DNA of 64,000 nucleotides from Cytophagaceae bacterium (lineage in GTDB: Bacteria; Bacteroidota; Bacteroidia; Cytophagales; Spirosomataceae). Positions 10,991 through 19,139 of this stretch are shown here, one piece after another. The stretch covers positions 62,001 to 126,000 of the forward strand of contig JAIXWL010000003.1 of the NCBI GenBank assembly GCA_027491315.1, in the 5' to 3' direction. How positions within the stretch are numbered: the stretch's first letter is position 1; each line of letters begins with the position of its first letter. The position numbers were made by a program, and so were the translations under genes. The notes beneath the pieces were generated by a model that saw nothing but the letters and a program-made list of their open reading frames with translations, searched no databases and had not been told where the DNA came from.

Positions 10991-11068
10991 CCAAATGGGG
11001 TATTCAATAAAACACAAAAGCATAGTTGGACAAGTCCAACTATGCAGATAAATAAGTCTAACAAAGAA

Positions 11069-11278
11069 TTACTTCTTAGTCTCGTCTAGTTCTTTATTGA
11101 TTTGATCTTTCACTTCATTCTTTGCATCCTGAAATTCACGGATACCTTTACCTAGTCCACGCATTAACTCAGGCAACTTCTTTCCACCAAAGAACAATAG
11201 TATGGCTAAACCGATTAATAAAAGTTCTCCACCACCTAAACCGTTCAAAAACAACAATATACTTGCTATGCTCATCAT
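11069..11278 (-). CDS. tatA: Twin-arginine translocase subunit TatA/TatE
   Basis: TatA oligomers form the transient conduit of the Tat system, which exports folded proteins with twin-arginine signals. The 69-residue product has one N-terminal membrane helix (about residues 6-28), the hinge and amphipathic helix FGGKKLPELMRGLGKGI, and a short charged tail rich in Lys and Glu. The length fits TatA/E rather than TatB. Two adjacent ATGs (11276-11278 and 11273-11275) could both serve as start. TatB and TatC are not present here. A likely Tat client, the Gfo/Idh oxidoreductase at 51994, is encoded elsewhere in the window. Confidence 0.93.
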   Translation of the reverse strand: MMSIASILLFLNGLGGGELLLIGLAILLFFGGKKLPELMRGLGKGIREFQDAKNEVKDQINKELDETKK

Positions 11279-11346
11279 TTTCTGTATTTAAAAATTTTGT
11301 AAATATATTCAATACTAATTAAAATTCCTTCATTAAAGGCCAAAGA

Positions 11347-11784
11347 TTACATTTGTTTTTCAAATTCATCTAGTTCTTGTTTGATTGATTTACCTACCCA
11401 TAATACCAAAGCCAAATCATCTGTAAAACCAACGATCGGCAATAAGTCAGGTATAAAATCAAATGGTGAAATAAAGTAAATCAAAACTGCTGCAATTTTT
11501 GCTAGAGTTATCGCTGGTAGCTTGCGATAAGTTCCTTGTACATACGCCTTAATCAATTGACTAAATAATACAATGTAATGATTTAATAAACGCACCACAG
11601 ATAAGTTACTCTGTGCCGCTGTTTCATTTACCTTCTGTAAAGCCCTTTTGACTAAATTCAATAAACCATATTTATTGTTGGCCATTAAGTCCTCCCCTTT
11701 ATCCAAAGCTTCTTTGAAAAATTGAGAACTTAATATCCGATCAATAAAGGTGATTTTTCTAGTCATAAACATGGATTTATCCAT
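11347..11784 (-). CDS. YkvA/DUF1232 family small membrane protein
   Basis: The 145-residue product carries the DUF1232 (YkvA) core near its C-terminus: a hydrophobic segment with ISPFDFIPDLLPIVG followed by FTDDLALVLWV (about residues 104-130). The function of this family is not established. The N-terminal 90 residues are basic and helical and not recognised. Three start codons are possible (ATG at 11784, 11772 and 11766). The gene stands 68 bp upstream of tatA on the same strand and diverges from mdh. Confidence 0.8.
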   Translation of the reverse strand: MDKSMFMTRKITFIDRILSSQFFKEALDKGEDLMANNKYGLLNLVKRALQKVNETAAQSNLSVVRLLNHYIVLFSQLIKAYVQGTYRKLPAITLAKIAAVLIYFISPFDFIPDLLPIVGFTDDLALVLWVGKSIKQELDEFEKQM

Positions 11785-11922
11785 AAATATACAAATTGAA
11801 TACCAAAATCTAGCAGGTATTGTCCTTATTTATATAATCCCACTAGTTTTACAAATATTTAATGGTTTTGTCGTAATTTAGGGGAGTTTTTTGCTCATAA
11901 GAATCATTAAAATCACACAACA

Positions 11923-12858
11923 ATGAAAATTACCGTAGTTGGAGCTGGTGCTGTAGGTGCTACATGTGCTGACAACATCGCTAGAAAAGAATTAGCAGAT
12001 GAATTAGTTTTATTGGACATCAAAGAAGGTATTGCGGAAGGCAAAACTTTGGATATGTTCCAAACCGCCTCTCTTTTGGGTTTTGATACCAAATTAGTAG
12101 GTTCTACCAATGATTATTCAAAAACAGCTAATTCAGATGTAGTTGTCATTACTTCTGGTTTACCAAGAAAACCGGGTATGACTCGTGAAGAATTAATCGG
12201 AGTGAATGCAGGTATTGTGAAAAGTGTTGTAGAAAACATTTTAAAATTCTCTAAAAACCCGATCATTGTTATCATTTCTAACCCAATGGATACCATGACT
12301 TATTTAGCTAAGTCGGTGGCAGGTTTAGATAAGCACCGTATCATCGGTATGGGTGGTACTTTAGATTCAGCACGTTTCAAGTGCTATTTAGCAAAAGCCA
12401 TGGATGTTTCAATCAATGATATCCACGGAACTGTAATAGGTGGTCATGGAGATACAACCATGATTCCATTAAAGCGTTTAGCTACTTACAATGGCGTTCC
12501 TGTAAGTCAATTCTTATCATCAGAATCCTTAGATAAAGTGGCAGCAGATACCATGGTAGGTGGCGCTACATTAACCGGTTTATTAGGAACGTCTGCTTGG
12601 TATGCTCCTGGTGCTGCTGGTGCCGCATTAGTTGAAGCCATTGTTCGCGATGAGAAAAAAATCATGGCTTGCTGTGTTTCTCTGGATGGAGAATATGGCC
12701 AGTCTGATATCTGTTTAGGTGTACCTGTTGTATTGGGTAAAAACGGATGGGAGAAAATCGTAGACTATCAATTAACAGAAGATGAGCAGGCTGCTTTCAA
12801 TAAATCAGCTGATGCCGTTCGTAATATGAACTCGGTTTTAAGTACATTGAGTTTATAA
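11923..12858 (+). CDS. mdh: Malate dehydrogenase (NAD-dependent, lactate-dehydrogenase-like class)
   Basis: This enzyme oxidises malate to oxaloacetate in the citric acid cycle. The 311-residue product has the N-terminal NAD-binding glycine motif VVGAGAVGATCA (about 5-16), the acidic residue that selects NAD at the end of strand two (LLDIKEG), and the substrate-binding stretches SGLPRKPGMTREEL (about 84-97) and NPMDTMTY. The catalytic histidine is in VIGGHGDTTMIP. The arginine pattern GLPRKPGMTR points to malate rather than lactate. It is a single gene, ending in a bidirectional terminator shared with the convergent permease gene. Confidence 0.96.
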   Translation: MKITVVGAGAVGATCADNIARKELADELVLLDIKEGIAEGKTLDMFQTASLLGFDTKLVGSTNDYSKTANSDVVVITSGLPRKPGMTREELIGVNAGIVKSVVENILKFSKNPIIVIISNPMDTMTYLAKSVAGLDKHRIIGMGGTLDSARFKCYLAKAMDVSINDIHGTVIGGHGDTTMIPLKRLATYNGVPVSQFLSSESLDKVAADTMVGGATLTGLLGTSAWYAPGAAGAALVEAIVRDEKKIMACCVSLDGEYGQSDICLGVPVVLGKNGWEKIVDYQLTEDEQAAFNKSADAVRNMNSVLSTLSL

Positions 12859-12881
12859 TTCTTCGGATTAATGTCATATAG

Positions 12882-12907
12882 AAAGGCCATCAAATGATGG
12901 CCTTTTT
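12882..12907. terminator. Bidirectional hairpin terminator between mdh and the permease gene
   Basis: The arms AAAGGCCATC and GATGGCCTTT are perfectly complementary around a four-base loop (AAAT), followed by T residues on the plus strand and preceded by A residues for the minus strand. The position fits termination of both convergent genes. Confidence 0.85.
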
Positions 12908-14152
12908 CTATTTAGAGCGGATAGCAATAACGGGATCCATCTTGGCTGCAACCCAGGCTGGAATAATACCGGATAGAATTCCAATAAAACTTGAAATCAT
13001 TAATCCGCTAAGTACATTTTTAAAACTCAGACTTAAGGGTAAGGCATCTTGTGGAATCAAGGTAATTAAAACGACTAATCCTATCCCAACTATACCTCCA
13101 ATTAAACTTAAAAATACTGCCTCAAACAAAAATTGAAACATGATAAAATAATTTTTAGCTCCTAATGATTTTTGAATTCCAATAATATTGGTTCTTTCTT
13201 TCACCGATACGAACATAATATTTGCAATACCAAAGCCTCCAACTAATAAAGAAAAGCCTGCAATTAAAGCACCCGCAATATTCAGCACTGAAAATATACC
13301 ATCAAAAAATTGATTCAAGCCATCCATACGATTGATGGAAAAAGAATCTTCTTGTTTGGGCTTAATGGAACGTAAACTTCGCATCATTCCAGAAATATCA
13401 CCTTCCAACGTTTGTTGGTTCACATCGTCCTCAAATGCCTTCACCGAAATATCTGGCTGAGGTCTATCTTTTTGAAAAATAGAAGCATAGGTAATGTAAG
13501 GGATAATTACTTTTTCATCGGGTGTGCCACCAAAGCCTAGCATATCATTTCCTTTCTTTTCAATTACCCCAATAACGGCAAACTTGATTCCATTTACTTT
13601 AATCACCTTACCGATTATCGATTCGCCATTAGAAAGATTTTCGGCTACTTTAGAGCCTATAATGGCTACATTTAAACCATTGTCTGATTCAATAGGTAAA
13701 AAATACCTTCCTTCGTTAATAGGACAACTTGTCACTTGGTTATAATCATAACTAGCCCCAGTAATATTAACATCCATACTGCTGCTACCCCGATTGACAG
13801 AAGCTGTTCTACCGCCATCAATGATGGCTACTGCTTGAGCAGAAGTTAAATTTTCTTTTAAATATTTAAACTCCGAATATTTCATATCCGGACGATTCAA
13901 GTATTTCCACCATGGGTAATTATTTTGCATCAACCAAGGCCATTTCCCTACATACAAAACCCCTGAACCGGCAAAAGAATCAATCTCCGAACGAATCTTA
14001 CCATTCAATGAATCCACTGCAGTAAATACAGCTACAATGGCAAAAATACCTACACTAACCCCTAGCAAGGACAAGGTAGTACGCATTAAATTTGATCGAA
14101 GTGCCTGATAGGCGAAAACTAAACTTTCAAATACTTGTCTTAGAAATTTCAT
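12908..14152 (-). CDS. MacB-like ABC transporter permease (FtsX domain)
   Basis: The product resembles the permease half of MacB-type transporters, which couple ATP hydrolysis to export of lipoproteins, peptides or other envelope substrates. From the ATG at 14150-14152 (MKFLRQVFESL) it is 414 residues. It has one N-terminal membrane segment (about 28-48), a periplasmic core domain (about 49-280), and three C-terminal membrane segments forming the FtsX domain, with the typical stretch VSVKERTNIIGIQKSLGA. A longer frame begins with TTG at 14170 but the ATG fits the family better. No ATPase partner is adjacent, so the partner and substrate are unknown. Confidence 0.88.
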   Translation of the reverse strand: MKFLRQVFESLVFAYQALRSNLMRTTLSLLGVSVGIFAIVAVFTAVDSLNGKIRSEIDSFAGSGVLYVGKWPWLMQNNYPWWKYLNRPDMKYSEFKYLKENLTSAQAVAIIDGGRTASVNRGSSSMDVNITGASYDYNQVTSCPINEGRYFLPIESDNGLNVAIIGSKVAENLSNGESIIGKVIKVNGIKFAVIGVIEKKGNDMLGFGGTPDEKVIIPYITYASIFQKDRPQPDISVKAFEDDVNQQTLEGDISGMMRSLRSIKPKQEDSFSINRMDGLNQFFDGIFSVLNIAGALIAGFSLLVGGFGIANIMFVSVKERTNIIGIQKSLGAKNYFIMFQFLFEAVFLSLIGGIVGIGLVVLITLIPQDALPLSLSFKNVLSGLMISSFIGILSGIIPAWVAAKMDPVIAIRSK

Positions 14153-14298
14153 AGCTACGAATTTGCGCAATAAGTCTAAAGTTACTAAGCTATTTCTATT
14201 TCTAAACTCCTAATTGTATGAATAGATGGTATAAACTTTGAATGGCAATATGTAGGTAAGACTGGATTTTTGTAATTTTAGCTTCTTAATATATACCC

Positions 14299-17259
14299 AT
14301 GGCTTGGAGTCAAAGAGAATATCACCAATTATCTGCTCATTTTGAGGGAAATCTTTTTTTTGATGCATCTCAATCGTCTCAAATAGCTAGGAAAATATAC
14401 GCCACAGATGCATCGGTTTATCAAGTTCAACCACAAGCCGTAGCCATTCCTGCATCTCAAAAAGATATCAAGCGCTTAATTCAATTCGCTAAAAACAATA
14501 AACTCGGAATTATTCCTCGTGGTGCAGGAACTTCATTGGCTGGCCAAGTAGTCGGAGATGGAATTGTTATGGAAGTATCCTCTGCCATGAGTAAAATCAT
14601 CTCTTTAAATAAAAAAGAAAAGATGGTTTGGGTGGAACCGGGAATTGTGCGTGATGATTTAAATACATCCATAAAAAAAACAGGGCTATTTTTTGGACCT
14701 GAAACCTCTACTGCTAACAGAGCTCTCATTGGTGGCATGGTTGGTAATAACTCCTGTGGACTACATTCAATCGTTTGGGGCAATGTTCGTGATCATTTAT
14801 TGGAAACGAAATCTATATTAGCTGATGGAACTGATATTTATACACACCCCTTGACCAATGAAGAGTTTTACAAAAAAACTAGCCTTCAGAATTTAGAGGG
14901 TAAAATATACCGAGAATTACATCGAATTTTGAATAATCCTGCTATCCAGGAGTTAATTCGAAATAAATTTCCTAAACCAAGTATCAAACGAAGAAATACG
15001 GGGTATGCCCTGGATGCATTAGTTGAAATGCAACCATTTAATCCTCTAGGTAAACCTTTTAATCTTTCTGCTCTACTTGCAGGTTCTGAAGGTACCCTAG
15101 CGGTGGTTCATGCTCTCAGATTGCAGTTATTGGATATCCCCTCCGCCGATGTCTGTTTAGTTTGTGTCCACTGCGATTCCATTCAAGAATCTTTGCAAGC
15201 CAATTTAGTAGCCCTAACCAATCATCCTACTGCATCTGAATTGGTCGATGATTTTATCCTTTCCTTTACCGAGGGGCATCCTCAGTTTCAAAAAGATCGG
15301 GATTTTATACAAGGCAAACCTGCAGCCATTTTAATGGTTGAATTTCGAGGAGATGAAGCTTCCAATAGTGAAAATAAGGCCAATCGTTTCATTGAACAAT
15401 TAAATGCCCAAAGTATAGGGTATGCAGCTCCCATTTTAATTGGTGAGGAAATTGCCAAAGGATGGGATATCAGAAAAGCTGGGCTAGGTTTAATTCGGAA
15501 TATTATAGGTAAAAAACAAGCTGTTAATCTGATTGAAGATTGTGCCGTTGATCCAGAAGATTTACCCAATTATGTGGCTGACATTCAGGCTTTACTACAA
15601 AAACATGAAGTACAAGCTGCTTTTTATGCGCATGCAGGCGCAGGGGAATTGCACATTGAACCATTTCTAGATTTAAAATCAGAGGAAGGGAAAAAATTGT
15701 TTCGCCAATTATTGGCTGAGACGGTTCAAATTCTCAAGAAATACCAAGGTTCCTTAAGTGGTGAGCATGGTGATGGAAGACTAAGAGGAGAATTTATTCC
15801 GGAACTTATGGGCGCGGAGATATATGATTTATTCAAAGAGATAAAACATATTTTTGATCCTCATAATACTTTAAACCCCGGGAAAATTGTACATACGCCT
15901 CCCATGGATGAAGCATTTAGAATTCAAGAAAAAAGCCCTCAAAAACAAGCATATTTCTTTAATTACGGAGAATTAAATGACCCATTGACTTTAGCTGAAA
16001 AATGCTCTGGTTCAGGAGATTGTAAAAAAACAGCCTTAACAGGTGGAACCATGTGCCCCAGCTACATGGCTACACAACAGGAAAAAGATAGTACTCGGGC
16101 TAGGGCTAATATGTTACGCCAAATTCTAACATCCGATATTGAAAAGCCCTTTTCCGAACCACAATTAAAGGAAATATTAGATTTATGCCTATCCTGTAAA
16201 GGATGTCAAACGGAGTGTCCGTCAGGGGTAGATATCAGTAAATTAAAAGCTGAGACACTCCAACAAAGTTATCTGGATCAAGGTACGCCTTGGAGAACCC
16301 AATTGGTTGGCCATTTTCCTATCATTCAAAATTGGGTTAGAAAAATTGCACCCCTTTATAATTTCGCTATTGAATTTCCCCTGACAAGCGTCATCATTAA
16401 AAGTATGATGGGCTTTTCGTGGGAAAGAAGCCTACCCAAAGTATCATTTACTAGCTTAGAAGAGTGGTTCAATCAATATAAAAAACGAGTAAAGCAAAGT
16501 GATTTACCTTTGGGAATGATTTATTTCTTTGCCGATGAATTTACCAATTATAATGATGTTGCTATCGGACAAAAAGCCATCCTCTTGTTGAATGAACTTG
16601 GCTATGGAGTTGAAATCCCCAAATCAATCGTTAGCGGTAGAAGTTATTTATCGAAAGGAATGCTCATTGAAGCTAAAAAATTAGCCAATCAAAATGTCAT
16701 TTCTCTAAGGGAAAAAATCAGCCATGAAACACCATTTGTTGGCCTTGAACCCAGTGCCATACTTAGCTTTCGTGATGAAATACCTGATTTAGTAGATCCT
16801 GAACTTAGGAAAGATGCCCATTTATTAAAGGAAAATTGTTTTTTAATTGATGAATTTTTAGCCAGAGAAATCAAGGCTAATCGAATTAAAAAATCATCTT
16901 TTATATCAAAAAACAAAAAAATTGCATTGCATGGTCATTGCCATCAAAAATCCATTGCCGGCCTAAGTTCTACTCGTCAAGTATTATCTTTCCCTGAAGG
17001 TCATGAGGTTGAATTAATTCCATCTGGATGTTGTGGAATGGCTGGTTCATTTGGTTATGAGAAAAAGCATTTTAAGCTTTCTAAGCAAATTGCCAATTTG
17101 GTCTTATTTCCTAGCATTTTATCTAAATCACATGCAACAATTATTGCTAGTAATGGTACTTCATGCCGCCATCAAATTAAAGATGGTATTGAGAAAAAGG
17201 CCTATCACACCGTAGAAATTCTATACCAATCCCTTGCTAATCCTCAGATAAAACTATGA
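14299..17259 (+). CDS. FAD-linked oxidase / Fe-S protein fusion (GlcD-GlcF type; D-lactate, glycolate or D-2-hydroxyglutarate dehydrogenase-like)
   Basis: This 986-residue cytosolic or membrane-associated flavoprotein probably oxidises a D-2-hydroxy acid and passes electrons through iron-sulfur clusters to the respiratory chain. An N-terminal FAD-binding domain contains PRGAGTSLAGQ (about residues 73-83), followed by the FAD-oxidase C-terminal domain up to about 530. Then come ferredoxin-like cluster motifs near 569 (CSGSGDC, then CP) and near 629 (CLSCKGCQTECP). A C-terminal CCG-type cysteine-rich domain has GHCHQKS (about 878) and SGCCGMAGSFG (about 909). The order is that of GlcD fused to GlcF, as in large YdiJ-type enzymes. 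The substrate cannot be told from sequence. Its stop overlaps the next start (ATGA). Confidence 0.88.
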   Translation: MAWSQREYHQLSAHFEGNLFFDASQSSQIARKIYATDASVYQVQPQAVAIPASQKDIKRLIQFAKNNKLGIIPRGAGTSLAGQVVGDGIVMEVSSAMSKIISLNKKEKMVWVEPGIVRDDLNTSIKKTGLFFGPETSTANRALIGGMVGNNSCGLHSIVWGNVRDHLLETKSILADGTDIYTHPLTNEEFYKKTSLQNLEGKIYRELHRILNNPAIQELIRNKFPKPSIKRRNTGYALDALVEMQPFNPLGKPFNLSALLAGSEGTLAVVHALRLQLLDIPSADVCLVCVHCDSIQESLQANLVALTNHPTASELVDDFILSFTEGHPQFQKDRDFIQGKPAAILMVEFRGDEASNSENKANRFIEQLNAQSIGYAAPILIGEEIAKGWDIRKAGLGLIRNIIGKKQAVNLIEDCAVDPEDLPNYVADIQALLQKHEVQAAFYAHAGAGELHIEPFLDLKSEEGKKLFRQLLAETVQILKKYQGSLSGEHGDGRLRGEFIPELMGAEIYDLFKEIKHIFDPHNTLNPGKIVHTPPMDEAFRIQEKSPQKQAYFFNYGELNDPLTLAEKCSGSGDCKKTALTGGTMCPSYMATQQEKDSTRARANMLRQILTSDIEKPFSEPQLKEILDLCLSCKGCQTECPSGVDISKLKAETLQQSYLDQGTPWRTQLVGHFPIIQNWVRKIAPLYNFAIEFPLTSVIIKSMMGFSWERSLPKVSFTSLEEWFNQYKKRVKQSDLPLGMIYFFADEFTNYNDVAIGQKAILLLNELGYGVEIPKSIVSGRSYLSKGMLIEAKKLANQNVISLREKISHETPFVGLEPSAILSFRDEIPDLVDPELRKDAHLLKENCFLIDEFLAREIKANRIKKSSFISKNKKIALHGHCHQKSIAGLSSTRQVLSFPEGHEVELIPSGCCGMAGSFGYEKKHFKLSKQIANLVLFPSILSKSHATIIASNGTSCRHQIKDGIEKKAYHTVEILYQSLANPQIKL

Positions 17260-17552
17260 TTCAATATAACTTATCCGTTTTTGTCGAAAATTCGATAGAA
17301 GAAAAAGCCATCATCGCTCTGAAAAAAATCATTGTTCCTGAGATTGAAAAGCAAACTTTTATTTCTCAGGTGTATTTATTTGAAATTAGCTCACACCAAG
17401 AACCCGATTCAAAAGGATATAGCCTTCAATGTTGGATTGAACCAGAATTTGAAAAACAAACCGCGATTATTGAAGGAATAGTTTCAGGTTTTTTATTGGA
17501 GGAATTTCCAAATCAACACGTGTATTTCCCAAGTCAACTTAAGAAATTATAA
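17256..17552 (+). CDS. DUF4286-like small protein
   Basis: The 98-residue product starts MIQYNLSVFVENSIEE and looks like the DUF4286 family of Bacteroidota, small predicted ferredoxin-fold proteins of unknown function. No catalytic motif is evident. The ATG overlaps the stop of the upstream FAD/Fe-S oxidase by 4 bases (ATGA), indicating translational coupling, so it may act with that enzyme. Its stop overlaps the 3' end of the convergent ung gene by 6 bases. Confidence 0.6.
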   Translation: MIQYNLSVFVENSIEEKAIIALKKIIVPEIEKQTFISQVYLFEISSHQEPDSKGYSLQCWIEPEFEKQTAIIEGIVSGFLLEEFPNQHVYFPSQLKKL

Positions 17553-18251
17553 CCACTGAATAGGCTCTACATGATGTGCCACTAGGTAATCATTCGTCTT
17601 AGAAAATGGCCTTTTTCCAAACCATCCTCCCCGATTAGCCGATAATGGCGAAGGATGAGATGACCGCAAAAGCAAATGCTTTTTCTCATCCACATGTTTA
17701 GCTAATTGCTGAGCATAATTTCCCCAAAGCAAAAAGACAACATGTTCTTTTTCTTGACTGATTTTTTCGATTGCCAAAGTCGTTAAACGCTGCCAACCTA
17801 AATCAATATGTGAACCCGGTTGAGATTCGGAGACAGATAGAACGGAATTTAGCATGAGTACACCTTGTTTAGCCCAAGAACTTAAATCACCATCCTCATG
17901 GCTAAAAATAACATCTAAGTCGAGATCTAACTCTTTTTTTATATTCCGTAAGGAAGGTGGAAGCGGAATACCATGGGGAACAGAAAAGCATAAACCATGC
18001 GCTTGACCTTTACCATGATAAGGATCTTGACCGATTATGACAACCTTGGTATCTGCTAATGAACAGAGGTTAAAGGCATTGAAAATCAAATCTATGGGCG
18101 GATAAACCACCTCGGTTAGCATTTTTTCATTAAGCTTTGTTTGTATGGACTCAAAGTATGATTCCCCTAATTCGGATATGAAAATATTTTTCCAATCATT
18201 CACTAGTAAATCAGGCAAATTTCGAACTATTTTACTCTCCAATTGTTCCAT
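17547..18251 (-). CDS. ung: Uracil-DNA glycosylase, family 1
   Basis: Ung removes uracil from DNA, the first step of base excision repair. From the ATG at 18249-18251 (MEQLESKIVRN) the product is 234 residues. The water-activating motif GQDPYHGKGQAHG carries Asp76. The leucine-loop motif SSHPSPLSANRGG carries the catalytic histidine. FSVPHGIPLPPSL and VVFLLWGNYAQ are also family-specific. A longer frame beginning with TTG at 18275 would overlap the divergent apaG gene and is less likely. Only four bases separate the ung and apaG start codons, so each gene's expression signals must lie inside the other's coding sequence. Confidence 0.95.
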   Translation of the reverse strand: MEQLESKIVRNLPDLLVNDWKNIFISELGESYFESIQTKLNEKMLTEVVYPPIDLIFNAFNLCSLADTKVVIIGQDPYHGKGQAHGLCFSVPHGIPLPPSLRNIKKELDLDLDVIFSHEDGDLSSWAKQGVLMLNSVLSVSESQPGSHIDLGWQRLTTLAIEKISQEKEHVVFLLWGNYAQQLAKHVDEKKHLLLRSSHPSPLSANRGGWFGKRPFSKTNDYLVAHHVEPIQWL

Positions 18252-18255
18252 ACTT

Positions 18256-18642
18256 ATGACAGAATCTATCACCAATGGTTTTTACATTTCGGTTGAAACC
18301 CAACACATGTCTGAATATGAAATCCAAAAACCATACCAGCATTTTTTCTCTTACCAAATTACAATCAAAAATCTCAGTAAGCAACCTGCTCAATTGGTCA
18401 GTCGATTTTGGAAAATCCAAGATGGTTCAGGTAAAACGGAACATGTTAATGGATTAGGTGTAGTAGGGCAGCAACCTATTATTGAACCTAATCAATCCTT
18501 TACTTATACCTCTGGATGCCCAATTATTGGAAATTTAGGTAAAATGAGCGGACATTATACTTTCTTAAACTTAGAAACTCAATCTACCTTTACCGTTAAA
18601 ATACCACCATTTGAATTGGCTCCAGCTTATATTTTAAATTAA
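18256..18642 (+). CDS. apaG: ApaG domain protein
   Basis: The product is a 128-residue ApaG/FN3-like beta-sandwich protein. ApaG was linked to Co2+/Mg2+ resistance in enterobacteria, but its biochemical role is unsettled. The start MTESITNGFYISVETQ, the conserved GVVGQQPIIEPNQSFTY (about residues 70-86), SGCPI and the C-terminal VKIPPFEL are all family-typical. The ATG at 18256-18258 matches the usual family N-terminus; the frame is open further upstream only because it runs through ung. The stop TAA shares its last base with the next gene's ATG (TAATG). Confidence 0.9.
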   Translation: MTESITNGFYISVETQHMSEYEIQKPYQHFFSYQITIKNLSKQPAQLVSRFWKIQDGSGKTEHVNGLGVVGQQPIIEPNQSFTYTSGCPIIGNLGKMSGHYTFLNLETQSTFTVKIPPFELAPAYILN

Positions 18643-19088
18643 TGCGCTTATTTTCTAAATTTTTTTTCCAATTACAAGCACAAACTAGTCACGGTTTACA
18701 CTCCCCTTCTGTCTATAAATTATATACAGAGGTAATAGATCCTATTTTACATCGTAAAATACCAAGCAATTTAAAAAGAGAGGAACTAATTCAAGGAATT
18801 AGTCAATTTTATGCCAAGCAAATAGATTTAACTGAGGTAATTACATTGGTCATTCCTCATTTAAGTCCTGAAATTTATGAGCAAATAGATCAAGAATTAT
18901 TCCCCAAAGCCCACGAAAATTCCATTTTATTTATTTTAAATCCTTATGAATCAACGCTCAGCCAGGATATTTGGGATACAATAATTGAAGACCCTCGAGT
19001 CATTCATAGCATTGATTTATTTGATTTAGGAATATTACGATTTAACAAACTTGCTAGTAAACAGCATTTCATGTTAAAAAAATCATAG
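18642..19088 (+). CDS. Shortened relative of the HG(I/L)HSP-type SAM methyltransferase family; core missing
   Basis: The 148-residue product begins with QTSHGLHSPSVYKLYTEVI (about residues 14-32), which resembles the N-terminal signature of a Bacteroidota class I methyltransferase family (usually about 230-260 residues, HGxHSPFV). It ends with DTIIEDPRVIHSIDLFDLGILRF (about 112-134), which resembles that family's C-terminus. The central part holding the glycine-rich SAM-binding loop and the acidic motifs is absent. The middle (about 40-105) does not match the family in my reading. There is no sign of an internal frameshift. It probably cannot bind SAM. It is coupled to apaG through TAATG. Confidence 0.55.
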   Translation: MRLFSKFFFQLQAQTSHGLHSPSVYKLYTEVIDPILHRKIPSNLKREELIQGISQFYAKQIDLTEVITLVIPHLSPEIYEQIDQELFPKAHENSILFILNPYESTLSQDIWDTIIEDPRVIHSIDLFDLGILRFNKLASKQHFMLKKS

Positions 19089-19093
19089 CATAA

Positions 19094-19120
19094 AAAAAGG
19101 CGACAAATAGTCGCCTTTTT
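19094..19120. terminator. Bidirectional hairpin terminator before the DEAD-box helicase gene end
   Basis: Arms AAAAAGGCGAC and GTCGCCTTTTT pair perfectly around AAATA. It sits between two convergent genes and has A/T tracts suitable for both strands. Confidence 0.88.
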
Positions 19121-19139
19121 CAATTCATCTCAAGGAAAA

